Of a stretch of DNA of 64,000 nucleotides, positions 28,629 to 39,400 are shown piece by piece; within the stretch, counting starts at the first letter, position 1; every line of letters starts with the position of its first letter. The position numbers were made by a program, and so were the translations under genes. The stretch comes from Marinibactrum halimedae (GTDB taxonomy: Bacteria; Pseudomonadota; Gammaproteobacteria; Pseudomonadales; Cellvibrionaceae), in contig NZ_JAJQVM010000002.1 in the NCBI RefSeq assembly GCF_021234875.1, positions 207,453 to 271,452 on the forward strand. The letters run 5' to 3'. The notes under the pieces were generated by a model that saw only the letters and a list, made by a program, of their open reading frames with translations, made no database searches and was not told the origin of the DNA.

Positions 28629-30368
28629 ATGAAGCGATTAACCAAAGCAATAAAAAATGCTTACCAATCTGCCCCTAGAACGATTTTATTAGGCGGCGCA
28701 ATTGCGACATCCTTAATATCCACTTCAGCTGCAATTGCAACCCCTGCTGAACTGATTGCGGCACCGATAGATACAGCAATTCAAGGACAATACATTGTTG
28801 TATTTAAAGATGACTATGTTCAAAAGCAAGCCGGTGCACTACAAGCTTCTTCAGCAAGCCCTGCTTCAATGAAAGAACTTCGTAAAGAAGCGGCATTAAA
28901 AAGTGTTAGTGAATTAGTTAATGCCTATGGTGTGGTGGCGGAACGCTCTTATAGTTCTGCTTTAGCGGGATTTGCCGCGAAGCTTGATAAATCAACACTG
29001 AAAGCATTGCTCAAAGATGAGCGAGTAGAGTTTATTGAACAAGACCAATTAGTATCGTTAACGACAGTTCAACCCAATGCCACTTGGGGTTTAGACAGAA
29101 TTGATCAAGAAGATCTTCCTCTCAACAGTGAGTATGAATATAACTACACGGGCGATGGTATCGATATGTACATTATCGATACCGGAATTTTAGCCAGCCA
29201 CAGTGATTTTGGTGGGCGAGTGTCGTCTGGCCGAGATTTCGTTGGTGATGGTCGTCGTGCTACTGAAGACTGTAATGGCCATGGAACCCATGTGGCCGGT
29301 ACAGCAGGCGGTACTACTTGGGGTGTAGCGAAAGAAGTGGATTTAATCCCAGTTCGCGTTATTGGCTGTGGAAACTCAGCGCCAAATTCCAATATTGTGA
29401 GTGGGGTGGACTACGTTGCGGGTCAAATTTCAGGCCCTTCAGTGGTTAACATGTCATTAGGCGGCCCTGCTTCAACAGCGACAGATCGTGCGGTAAATAG
29501 CGTTATTAATAATGGGGCTGTCGTCGTTGTGGCAGCAGGTAATAGTAATTCAGACGCTTGTAATGGCTCTCCTAATGGTGTCCCACGTGCCTTGACTATT
29601 GCCAACTCTACAAGAAGTGACAGAAGAGCCGGAACGTCTAGTTGGGGCCGCTGTATAGACATGTTCGCACCAGGTACAAGTATTACATCTGCATGGAGTA
29701 ATGGCGGCACTCGCAGTATTTCTGGTACTTCTATGGCATCGCCACATGTCGCTGGCGCTGCAGCGCTTTACCTAGAGGCGAACCCCGGTTCAACGGTGGC
29801 GCAAGTTGAGAGTGGTTTAGAATCTGTTGCTGCAAGAGGTAAGATTTCAGATCTACGAGGGTCTCCTAACCTATTGCTACAGACTAATTTCGGCGGTGGT
29901 ACAACACCTCCTCCTCCGCCTCCTCCACCGTCTAATTGCGGCGAGGGCGTTATCAGCTTTGGCACAATGCAAACCTATTCAGGTGGCAGTGATGACGAGT
30001 ATGAAATTTCATCCGATGGCTGTTCAATTACAGTTACGGGAAATTCTTGGGTAATGACCGCCGAGGATTACAATATCACCTCTGGCACTTCCATTACTTT
30101 TGAATTTTCCGCCAGTGGTACGGCTGAAATTCAAGGCGTTGGCTTTGATGCCGACAGTGGTGCTAGCAGCAACCGCATTTTCAAACTGGCGGGAACCCAA
30201 GACTGGGGCATCGATGACTACAGTTATAGTGGGGGTACACAAACCATTACCATTCCTGTTGGCCAGTTTTATACCGGAAACAGTATGAGTTTTGTCATTG
30301 CGAATGATAAAGATAGCGGTACACTGAACAATTCTGTAACGGTCAGTAATGTTAGAATTTCTAATTAA
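28629..30368 (+). CDS. Secreted subtilisin-like serine protease (S8, proteinase K type), copy 1
   Basis: A 579-residue exported protease. The signal peptide is followed by an inhibitor I9 prodomain (~53-145, GQYIVVFKDDYV ... VEFIEQDQ). The S8 catalytic domain (~150-420) has Asp in MYIIDTGI, His in CNGHGTHVAGTAGG and Ser in SGTSMASPHVAGAAA. A polyproline linker (PPPPPPPP) joins a ~125-residue beta-rich C-terminal domain (QGVGFDADSGASSNRIF, DDYSYSGGTQTITIPVG), probably substrate- or polysaccharide-binding. Start at the GGAG ribosome site. A close paralogue lies 830 bp downstream. Confidence 0.93.
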   Translation: MKRLTKAIKNAYQSAPRTILLGGAIATSLISTSAAIATPAELIAAPIDTAIQGQYIVVFKDDYVQKQAGALQASSASPASMKELRKEAALKSVSELVNAYGVVAERSYSSALAGFAAKLDKSTLKALLKDERVEFIEQDQLVSLTTVQPNATWGLDRIDQEDLPLNSEYEYNYTGDGIDMYIIDTGILASHSDFGGRVSSGRDFVGDGRRATEDCNGHGTHVAGTAGGTTWGVAKEVDLIPVRVIGCGNSAPNSNIVSGVDYVAGQISGPSVVNMSLGGPASTATDRAVNSVINNGAVVVVAAGNSNSDACNGSPNGVPRALTIANSTRSDRRAGTSSWGRCIDMFAPGTSITSAWSNGGTRSISGTSMASPHVAGAAALYLEANPGSTVAQVESGLESVAARGKISDLRGSPNLLLQTNFGGGTTPPPPPPPPSNCGEGVISFGTMQTYSGGSDDEYEISSDGCSITVTGNSWVMTAEDYNITSGTSITFEFSASGTAEIQGVGFDADSGASSNRIFKLAGTQDWGIDDYSYSGGTQTITIPVGQFYTGNSMSFVIANDKDSGTLNNSVTVSNVRISN

Positions 30369-31198
30369 TCTGCCGAAACAATAATGGATTGCGACATTAG
30401 CTAGAGTTACATTAACTAGAGTCACATTAGCTAGAAGCTTAGGGCACAAGGAAGTGCTAAAATCAAAAAAACAAGCAAGTGAATTGAAATCACAAGTACT
30501 CTCTTTTTCTCTATTCGTTTTTTAATGCTTTAATTCTCAACCTTTTTCTGAAATCCGTTTTCCACCTTCCTAAATTATTCTATTTTGCTACTAATTTGCC
30601 AATTTTTACGAGAAAACAGGGGTGTTTGATACACTTGGGAAGTGAATTTACAGCGTTTTTTGCGAAAGTTAAAAGTTGCACACTTTGTGTGGCTTTTCCA
30701 ACTGAAATACAGTTTTAAATTATGGCTTTGTCATTAAAGCCATAGCATTCAATTATTTAGAGGTTATGGCTGCCAAATTGTAATTTTTATTGAGTTGTCT
30801 TGAAAGTTGTACGTCTGTTATACAGATTGAGATTAACTTACTCTTTAAAAGGTATACTGTTTTGTTGATGAATATTTAAATATTTCGTAGCTCTTTATTT
30901 AATAGGCAATAAAGAAGATTGCACGGATTTATTTTGTGTTTTTATTGTGTGCTTGGTTGTTCTTCTAAGAAGAGTTTCATACTTTGCCTTGGCGTAATAA
31001 ATATTGACAAGTCTCTGAATTGCACCTGCATAACTTTATGCGGGAAGTAGTAAAGGGAGATGTACATTTGGGAATCAAATGGCAGCGTTGTCACTGTTTT
31101 CGTTGTGGGTGTTCTAGAGAAAAGTCGCGTTGCTCGAATGGTGCGGGGATAACAAAATTGTTCTCGCATTTTTATAAAACTCAAACTCGGAGTTTTCC
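30369..31198. other. Intergenic region between the two subtilases
   Basis: 830 bp separate the tandem paralogues. It begins with a 15-bp degenerate tandem repeat (30394-30438). The remainder is AT-rich with no called gene. The second subtilase therefore has its own leader. Confidence 0.5.
30394..30438. repeat. 15-bp tandem repeat, three copies
   Basis: ACATTAGCTAGAGTT, ACATTAACTAGAGTC and ACATTAGCTAGAAGC follow each other without gaps, differing at one to three positions. They lie ~25 bp after the first subtilase stop. The sequence gives no hairpin with a T-run, so it does not look like a terminator. Confidence 0.85.
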
Positions 31199-32971
31199 AT
31201 GAAGCGCTTAACCAAAGCAATAAAAAATGCTTACCGTAATACCCCTAAAACCGTTTTACTGAGTGGTGCGATTTCAGCTTGTGTTGGTTTCGCTCCACTC
31301 TCTATGGCCGCACAGGCGGAGCTCTTCGCAGCACCTGTTGATACTGCCATTGAGGGCCAATACATCGTTATTTTTAAAGACGATTATGTTCAACAGCAAG
31401 CAGTTGCACTGCAAGCAACGTCTGCAAGCGATGTTTCAATGAAAGCTCTTCGTAAACAAGCCGCACTAAAAAGCGTAAGCGAAATTTCTTCGGCTTATGG
31501 TGTTGTGGCCGAGCACTCTTACGGAACCGCGATTGCGGGATTTGCAGCTAAGCTTGATAAATCCACATTGAAAGCACTTTTGGATGATGAGCGTGTTGCG
31601 TTTATCGAGCAAGATCAAATCATGAAAGCCTATGATATCCAACCCAATGCCACCTGGGGTTTGGATCGCATTGACCAGGAAGATTTACCGCTAGATTCTC
31701 AGTATGAATACAACTACACCGGCGCTGGTGTGGATATGTATATTTTGGATACGGGTGTTTTGGGTAGCCACAGTGATTTTAGCGGCCGTATGAAAAGTGG
31801 GTTTACCTCAATTAATGACGGTCGTGGTACTACTGACTGTAATGGCCATGGAACACACGTAGCAGGCACAGCCGGTGGAACCCGATGGGGCGTGGCAAAA
31901 GAAGTTGATATTATTCCAGTACGCGTATTAGGTTGTGGCGGATCAGGAAGCAATGCCGGTGTAATTGATGGTGTTGATTTTGTTGCTGAAAATGCATCAG
32001 GCCTTTCCGTGGCAAATATGTCTTTAGGGGGTGGCTCTTCCAGTGCCTTAGATCGCTCAGTCAACCGTGCCATTGATCAAGGCGTGGTGTTTGCTGTCGC
32101 TGCGGGTAACAGTAATTCGGATGCGTGCAGTGGCTCGCCTAACCGCGTAGCTCGTGCATTAACAATCGCTAACTCCACCAGAAGTGATGCAAGAGCAGGA
32201 ACCTCAAGCTGGGGTAGCTGCATTGATATGTTTGCACCTGGTACCAGTATTACTTCTGCATGGGATGATGGTGGTACGAGAACCATCAGTGGTACGTCAA
32301 TGGCATCACCCCATGTTGCCGGTGCGGCTGCGCTTTATTTAGAAGCCAATCCACGTGCATCGGTTGCACAGGTAGAACAAGGGTTAGAATCGGTTGCGGC
32401 TGTGGGTAAAATCAGCAATACACGTGGCTCCCCCAACTTATTGCTACAAACCGATTTTGGCACGCCCACTCCAACGCCAACACCCACTCCAACTCCGACG
32501 CCAACACCCACTCCAACCCCAACACCTACGCCTTCAACGTGTAATGCTGCCCCAATGAGTTTCGGTAACATGCAAAGCTATTCCAACAGCAGCGACGACG
32601 AATACACTATTTCGAACGGTGGCCGCACCATTACCCTAACCGGAAATACTTGGGTAATGACTGCAGAAGACTACAGCATTTCTTCAAGTACCTTCATTAC
32701 CTTCGAGTTTTCTGCCGGCGGTACCGGTGAAGTGCAAGGAGTAGGGTTTGATGCCGACAGCGGTGCGAGCAGCAACCGAATCTTCCAGTTAACCGGCACT
32801 CAAAACTGGGGAATTGATGACTACGATTACACCGGTGGCACACAAACGTTCACCATCCCTGTGGGTGAATTCTATACCGGCGGAAGCATGAGTTTTGTGA
32901 TTGCCAACGACAAAGACAGTGGTACGTTGAATAACTCCGTTACGGTCAGTAATGTGAGAATTTGTAATTAA
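31199..32971 (+). CDS. Secreted subtilisin-like serine protease (S8, proteinase K type), copy 2
   Basis: A 590-residue paralogue of the preceding gene with the same order: signal peptide, I9 prodomain (GQYIVIFKDDYV ... VAFIEQDQ), S8 domain (Asp in MYILDTGV, His in CNGHGTHVAGTAGG, Ser in SGTSMASPHVAGAAA), linker and a ~125-residue C-terminal beta domain. The linker here is a Thr-Pro repeat of about 12 TP pairs instead of polyproline. The N-terminal ~20 codons and the ribosome-site leader are almost identical to copy 1, while the body has diverged. It ends in a terminator hairpin. Confidence 0.93.
   Translation: MKRLTKAIKNAYRNTPKTVLLSGAISACVGFAPLSMAAQAELFAAPVDTAIEGQYIVIFKDDYVQQQAVALQATSASDVSMKALRKQAALKSVSEISSAYGVVAEHSYGTAIAGFAAKLDKSTLKALLDDERVAFIEQDQIMKAYDIQPNATWGLDRIDQEDLPLDSQYEYNYTGAGVDMYILDTGVLGSHSDFSGRMKSGFTSINDGRGTTDCNGHGTHVAGTAGGTRWGVAKEVDIIPVRVLGCGGSGSNAGVIDGVDFVAENASGLSVANMSLGGGSSSALDRSVNRAIDQGVVFAVAAGNSNSDACSGSPNRVARALTIANSTRSDARAGTSSWGSCIDMFAPGTSITSAWDDGGTRTISGTSMASPHVAGAAALYLEANPRASVAQVEQGLESVAAVGKISNTRGSPNLLLQTDFGTPTPTPTPTPTPTPTPTPTPTPTPSTCNAAPMSFGNMQSYSNSSDDEYTISNGGRTITLTGNTWVMTAEDYSISSSTFITFEFSAGGTGEVQGVGFDADSGASSNRIFQLTGTQNWGIDDYDYTGGTQTFTIPVGEFYTGGSMSFVIANDKDSGTLNNSVTVSNVRICN
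32464..32535. repeat. Thr-Pro codon repeat in the subtilase linker
   Basis: The DNA alternates ACN/CCN codons (blocks such as CCAACGCCAACACCCACT recur), coding for the TP linker. Third positions vary between copies, so it is a degenerate rather than perfect satellite. Confidence 0.85.
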
Positions 32972-33393
32972 TCTTTTTGGTTGATTCTTGTAAAGCTAAA
33001 ACCACAATATAAGGACATGTTGTGGTTTTTTAATTTTTATTAAACGCTATTTTTCACTTCTATTTTTCTGCATTAAAGCCAGAAAAACGATTATTTTCAG
33101 AGTTGAATCTAGGAGAGATAGCAACATTCAATTTTTCATTTCGATTCCTATCATAAACCCAAAGTTTAAAAATAATACTTTTATGTTCGAAATGTGACCT
33201 TCATGGGTTGCAATTCAATATATTTTAAGTTTTTTATAAGATGTATTGATTTTATTTCGAACAATATTACAATTGCGCTGCACAATTTATTGTAAATCAG
33301 GGTTTAAGTGAGGTATGGAGTGCCATTGCTCTTCCGTACAGTTTATCTTTTATTCCCCCGCTTTTCTTTTGGCCTAAAAAAATCTGAAACTCT
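32972..33393. other. Intergenic region before the haemagglutinin-like locus
   Basis: 422 bp containing the subtilase terminator and then AT-rich DNA. The promoter of the 33394-40490 locus is expected here but was not assigned. This is the left boundary of the accessory island. Confidence 0.5.
32998..33031 (+). terminator. Intrinsic terminator after the second subtilase
   Basis: AAAACCACAA pairs with TTGTGGTTTT across a ~12-nt loop and is followed by T residues. Confidence 0.85.
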
Positions 33394-36300
33394 ATGAAAA
33401 AGCTGCTGCTGACGGTTGCGGCCAGCCTTTGTATCGCTGTGTGTTTTACGGCGACGGCTGGTATTGCCCCAATGATTGTTGAAATTCCTGTATCTGACCG
33501 AGACGGTACCTTCGACCTTGAATGGATTGAAGGTGCGAATACCCGCTATGGCCCGTTGACACATTTTGTTATTCAACATTACTTGCCGAATGGTCAGCAG
33601 ACGTTACATAAAGTGGGGCCCAAAACGCGCTACTCCTTCCATCGTTTAGCCAATGGCACGCACATCTTTCGGGTGGGAGCAGAGTATCGAGGCCAAAATA
33701 ATAATGGTGATTTTCAAGACGACTTATATTGGTCTGGTTACTCACAAGCGTACTCGGTGACTGTTGGGTCGAATGCACCAGAAGGGCCATTTGGTGATCC
33801 CGTTTACGTACCCATTGGCGTGGGTGGTATTACTACTATTATCCCTATTTATGAAAATGCACAGTACGTTGGGGCATCACAGGCTACTCGCGCTGTGCTT
33901 CCGAATATGACAACCAATACATTGTCATCTGGTAAGCGAGTACTACCTATTGATCGCCCGAATGGATATGGGGTGTCTATTACTCGTATAGCCAATTTAA
34001 GCGTAACCGATAGGCCATTAACCTTATTAAATGTAGGTAATGGTAATGTGAATCATGCGGCGTCGTTAATTGTGTTAGAGGCTGATAATTTTACGCTCAA
34101 TAACACGGTTGAAAACCTCGGTGAGCCGGCAGATTTACTGCTTATCTCTAAGAAGTCTAATGGGGTTATTAACTGTACAGCCTGTGAATTTAAAGGCTTT
34201 AATCGCGTTACCCTAGCGGTAGGTGAAACCATTGAAGACATTAACGAAATTAACGGCATTGGTGCGATAGAAACTCATCACTCTGGCAGCATTATATTGA
34301 ATGGAATAGATGCACCGGGCGTGGTCGGGCTAAATATTCTTGCTGCCAATGTTCAACAAAATGGAATCATTAATACCCACAAAAAAGCCCATCGATTAAG
34401 CAATGGTGTTTATGAGGCAAACCCTAATGGGCGCTATACAATCGCAACAGGCTCGGTGAGTTTACTTTCCGGTGATTTAACGTGGCACTTTGATAAAGAC
34501 ATGGTGTTATCGCGAAGCACGAATGTCAGTGACAATAGTCACTTTGGCGGTAACATTACCGCCGCAGGAGCAAAAATTGTGGCCACTCGCCCATTGGCCA
34601 TGAACACACACATTAATACCACGGCAGACGCAAAATCCACACTATATTATCGTGGCGCGCCGGTGATTGCTGATAATCGTATTACCATACACAGTTATGC
34701 AAGTGAAAACTTAACCTTAAATCGCTCCCTTATTGCTCATGGTGTCAATATAAATAGTGGTAATGGCAGTATTGTCATTCACGGGGGTGGCCGAATAGAA
34801 AGTCAGAATACCGACATCATCGCCAAGGGGGCACTGGTCAACTACGGTCAGATCAAAACAGAAACGTTAAATATTGCAGCCTCACGATTGGATAACCAAT
34901 CCATTATTAAAGCCGGTGGCGAAACACAAGTGTATACCGATGGCGCTGTGCTGAATCGTCATGGTGGGAGTATTTCGTCAAAGACGCTTCACGTAGAGGC
35001 TGGTGGTGTTCTTATCAATGGTTCAAGAACACCATTTAATCAATACCCTAATGGTTATTTAAATGAAGTTAATGATCGTTATCATGAGTCGTTAAATTCA
35101 GCAGAGTTAGGCATTTTTTATACTGCAGGGGTAGATCATCAAAATTGGTCTGGTAAATCTCAATCCAATAACACCAGTGCGTATATACATGCAAAACGCA
35201 TCAGCATTAAGGCTGGCGCGGTTGAAAATATCAATCCGTATTATGCGATGTTTGAAGAGGCGGATGAAGAACTCGTTTTATCACGAACCTTCTTCGATCA
35301 GGTTCAATTTACCGCTGAAGAACGTCTGGAAATTGAAAGCAGCCGATACATTGTCAATGCATCAGCACTAATGGGCGTAACCAGTGAAAACGGTAAGGTT
35401 CACGTTAAGGCTCGTAATATTGTGAATGAGCGTTATCGTGTTACCTCCATTCTTGATCGTAATACTTACGATATAAACCCAAGTGCTGCACCTAACACAG
35501 AGATTGATTCTGCAACTGAAACCGCTGTGTATGATCGCATTGCCGTCTTTTCTCCATCGGGCCGTTTATTTTCCATGGGAAGTTTTGAAGCCTCCGCAAC
35601 GAACCTTTTCCTAAATAATGTCGGCTATTTTGAAGTGTTTGGTGAAGCCAAAATCAATGCGGGCAGTCATTTTTACGACTTTGGTTTAAAAGGGCGCAGA
35701 ATTTCAAGGTCTAGTATTTCCTCTACTTATTACGGATCTTACTGTGGTACAGGCTGTGCTTCTTCCCATATTACACCTGCTGTTGTGACTGGAGCCAGAG
35801 AAGTCGATTCGTTGTTCTTTGTGAATGGTAGTGCAGCCATTAAAGTCGGCCCACAGTTTTTAGATAATGTGGATGAAGGTGAAGACTCTATTCTGAATAA
35901 TTACAATCAAAATAGAGTACAACGCCCTGAAGAACGCTGGCATTTCACTAATCATGATCCATTTGATCAATTCATGAGAGATCGCATTGAGTATTTACGT
36001 GCAACTCAGTTTGATGAAGCAAGAGATGGTTTGGTATCAGATCGTGGCAACAATGCCGATGGGCAAGAGATTATATGGAATATAAATAATGAAAGGCATA
36101 GAGAGCGTATGCCGGATGATTTTGAATACCGCTCTTATGTCTCCGAAGGAGTTATCGATTACGAAACTGGGCAATTAACAATTAATTGGAGCGAATCTTT
36201 ACTTGCTTATGTGGAACGTAGGGTTACTGAGTGTAATCAAGGATATTCTGATAATTGTCAAGGCACAGAGTTTCACGAAGAAGAGATCGCTAATGGTGGG

Positions 36301-36405
36301 AGCAAAGTATATCGCTTATTTGACGAAATGGGTCATGCCTATGAATCTCTATTAGGTTGGGTAGAAGGTATTTTCGACGAAATTAAATGGTGGGAAGACG
36401 AGTAA
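33394..36405 (+). CDS. Large exported haemagglutinin-like protein, first of a pair
   Basis: A 1003-residue protein with a signal peptide (KKLLLTVAASLCIAVCFTAT). Residues ~24-125 look like a fibronectin-III-type domain (FDLEWIEGANTRYGPLTHFV, GTHIFRVGAEYRG). Then comes YVPIGVGGITTIIPIYENA, a motif shared with the next gene. A long repetitive region rich in short beta strands and Asn/Gly turns follows (~180-800, for example SIILNGIDAPGVVGLNILAA and GSVSLLSGDLTWHF), like the beta-helix of filamentous haemagglutinins. No standard TPS secretion domain was recognised. The stop overlaps a possible start of the next gene (TAATG). Probably a surface or secreted partner of that toxin-like protein. Confidence 0.75.
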   Translation: MKKLLLTVAASLCIAVCFTATAGIAPMIVEIPVSDRDGTFDLEWIEGANTRYGPLTHFVIQHYLPNGQQTLHKVGPKTRYSFHRLANGTHIFRVGAEYRGQNNNGDFQDDLYWSGYSQAYSVTVGSNAPEGPFGDPVYVPIGVGGITTIIPIYENAQYVGASQATRAVLPNMTTNTLSSGKRVLPIDRPNGYGVSITRIANLSVTDRPLTLLNVGNGNVNHAASLIVLEADNFTLNNTVENLGEPADLLLISKKSNGVINCTACEFKGFNRVTLAVGETIEDINEINGIGAIETHHSGSIILNGIDAPGVVGLNILAANVQQNGIINTHKKAHRLSNGVYEANPNGRYTIATGSVSLLSGDLTWHFDKDMVLSRSTNVSDNSHFGGNITAAGAKIVATRPLAMNTHINTTADAKSTLYYRGAPVIADNRITIHSYASENLTLNRSLIAHGVNINSGNGSIVIHGGGRIESQNTDIIAKGALVNYGQIKTETLNIAASRLDNQSIIKAGGETQVYTDGAVLNRHGGSISSKTLHVEAGGVLINGSRTPFNQYPNGYLNEVNDRYHESLNSAELGIFYTAGVDHQNWSGKSQSNNTSAYIHAKRISIKAGAVENINPYYAMFEEADEELVLSRTFFDQVQFTAEERLEIESSRYIVNASALMGVTSENGKVHVKARNIVNERYRVTSILDRNTYDINPSAAPNTEIDSATETAVYDRIAVFSPSGRLFSMGSFEASATNLFLNNVGYFEVFGEAKINAGSHFYDFGLKGRRISRSSISSTYYGSYCGTGCASSHITPAVVTGAREVDSLFFVNGSAAIKVGPQFLDNVDEGEDSILNNYNQNRVQRPEERWHFTNHDPFDQFMRDRIEYLRATQFDEARDGLVSDRGNNADGQEIIWNINNERHRERMPDDFEYRSYVSEGVIDYETGQLTINWSESLLAYVERRVTECNQGYSDNCQGTEFHEEEIANGGSKVYRLFDEMGHAYESLLGWVEGIFDEIKWWEDE

Positions 36406-36431
36406 TGGCCGTGTACGAGGAGAAGAAAGCA

Positions 36432-39400
36432 ATGACGTCGAAATCGAATTCAGCGCAGTTTAGTGTATCGCTTAAAATTATTGCGTGTGCACTGTCCTTC
36501 CTTATGGTGTTTCAATCTACCGTTGCGGTAGCGGCGAATTTGCCAAACAGCGCTATTGAGGAAGATATTCGGTCTAATCCGATTTTCCGCTGGTTGGATA
36601 ACATGAGTTATCTTTACCAAGCGGACGATTATGTCGAAACTCTTGCCCCACAAGGGGCAACCACCATTGAATACTTTTGGCAACGTTTATTTAATAATTA
36701 CCAAGCGGGTCTTGGCAATCCCAATTATGTGCCTATTTCGGTCGGCGATGGCTTAACGACCATTATTCCCATTTTCGATTCCGCCAAAAGTTTAGGGACG
36801 CCCTTGGTACAGAGTCGTTATGTTCGGCAACAAGTCAGAGGGTTACTTGGCCGTACCTTAATTGACTCAGACAAGCCGGAATACACGAACGAAAGAGCTC
36901 AATTAAATACCCTTTACAACAATGCTTATAACTATGCCAGAGCGAATCAAAAGCAATTTGGCGATGTATTGGGTTTTCAGCAAGATGGTGTTATTGAGTC
37001 TGACATGATTTGGCCAGAGTATCGGACACTCTTCGGTCAGCGTGTTGTCGTACCTATTGTTTACCTTAGTCAAGATACCATTGATAAGCGCAAGGTCGAT
37101 GGGCATGTTGTTGAATTTAATAATGTGGTTGAGTTTTCAGACCTTGCTGTTGATGGGGTGAATCTTCAGTTTGGCCGAAATGCAGTATTAAATGTTGCCG
37201 GAAGTTTACTTAATAATAGCGGCTCCTTTAACGGAAGTGGTGATCTCACCATTATCGCCGAGCAGCTTTCAAACTTGCAGGGTGACATTACTGCTCAGCG
37301 TAATTTGAATATGGTCGTTGAAGGCGGCTTGTACAATGCATCAGGCCTGTTATCTTCCGGCGAAGATATGTACATCAGCGCTGGTGATTTCCAAAGTGAA
37401 ACGTTAGTACACCTTTTTGATAATGGTGATTCTCGTGGTGGAGTCTTTGGTGAAGTCGCTGAAATTACCTCAGAGAATGGCAGTGTCAACCTTCGTACGT
37501 CTAATGATATTAACTTAATTGGAACCCAGGTTCGTGCAGGGCAAAATATCCGCTTTGGTGCTAGTGGTAATATTAATATTGGTTCTTCTAGTTACAGTAC
37601 TTACGATGACTTAAGTGGAAGAACGAGGTGGCGTAATTATGAGCGCTCTTCTACGGAATATCTCACTTCATCTTTATCTGCCAAAGAAAGTATTGAATTA
37701 ATTGCATCAGGTGAAATTAAAATTGATGCGGCAGATATCATCGCCGATGAAGGTCATATCGAGATACTTGCAGGCCTTGGGATCACGATTGAAGATGACC
37801 TGCGTTCTGAACAATTTTATCGGGAAGGAAAGTTTGGTAAGAAGAGTGTTACAGAATCTACCTATCAAACCGTAGCCATTCGTTCGCTACTTGATGCCGG
37901 AAAAAATATAAGGCTTCATGCTGAATTTGGTGATATTACATTAAGGGCTACAGATATACGTTCAAATGAAGGTGCAAGCGTAACGGCAGATAATGGACAA
38001 GTGAAATTGCTTGTTACAAAGGAAACCGATCATTACAGCTATAGCTCTATTGCAAAGCGGTTATTTACTGTTAAAACCGTTAATCGTGGACACAATATTG
38101 AAAATGTTGTCCATACGACGATTGTTGGTGGTTTTGAAGCAAATGCTTTATACGGATTAAATGTTGAGTATGAAGGAGATCCTAATTTAACGTTTGATGA
38201 GCAATTAAATGAATTAGAAAAAATGCCAGGTTTGGCGCCCTGGGTCAAAGAGGCTAAAAGACACGCAGAGCTTAACAATGTTGATTGGACATTGGTGGAG
38301 GCCGAATACAAGAAATGGAATGATTCTAGTACAACACTAAATGCTGCTGCATTAGCCATCATAACAATTGTTGTTGCAATTGTTACTGCAGGTGCCGGTG
38401 CCGCTATGATAGGTGCGGCTGGCACTACAGCAGGCACTACTACTGCTTTAGGCGCGGCGATGAATGCTGGTTTCACCGCTATGATTAATACTGCCACTAT
38501 TGCAATGGCAAATGTGACAGTTAATGGCGGTAACCCAGAAGATATATTCAGAGCTGGCTTTGAAGCTGTTCATAGTGAAGAAGGTGCTCGAACTATAGCA
38601 ACTTCTGCAGTAACTGCTGGGGCTTTGCAAGCAATTGATGCTCAGTTTTTTGAGGTCGCTAGGGGTTCTGAATTAAGTTTAGCGGACCAAATGCTGCAGG
38701 TTGTTACTCATTCAGCAGTAAATGCAGGGATAAATACTATTGTGAATGGAGGGGGCTTTGAAGAATCCTTTATTCAAGCTTTAGCACAGAACTCCATTAA
38801 TTTACTTGGGCAGAATGCAACAAAAAGAATATTAAATAGCAATGAATTAGGAGATGCGCTAAAAAATATTTTGTCAGCTTCTAATAGTTGTATAGTCGGT
38901 GCGGCCACAGCTGGTTTGCAAGGGGAAAATGCCGAATCTGCATGCATATCATCTGCAGCTTCGACTACGATAACGAATATTGTTAGAGGGAATTTGACCG
39001 CTGATTTAACAGAAAAGCAAAAAGAATTATCTAGTTGGTTTGAAGAAAATATTGGTGAAGGTATTCTTGGTCTTTCAAATGAGGAGTTACAAGCTTATCT
39101 AAATAATGGGCAACATCTTCCGCTCGATATATTGCCCAGAATTCAAGAGTTTTCACAGCTTCAAAATGAATTAGGTAGGCTGACACGTCGATCTATTAAT
39201 ATTTCTAGGCTGACTGCTGGTGTCGGTGCTTTAATTGCAGGTGCTAGTGGAGCGAGTATTAATATTGCTGATGGTATGGTTTCAAATGTTGGTTGGAGTG
39301 GCTTTACTGCTGACCGCGCTGAAGTAGATGATGCCGTTGCAATTTACGATTTATTAACAGAGCAAAATAACCTTCGAACGTTGCGAGATCGATTGTATTC

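Noticed and set aside
29144..29710. Long antisense frames opposite the first subtilase
   Set aside because: Arise from codon bias of the coding strand; no start context or motifs.
32335..32571. Minus-strand ORF with Val-Gly repeats opposite the second subtilase
   Set aside because: Antisense shadow of the Thr-Pro codon repeat.
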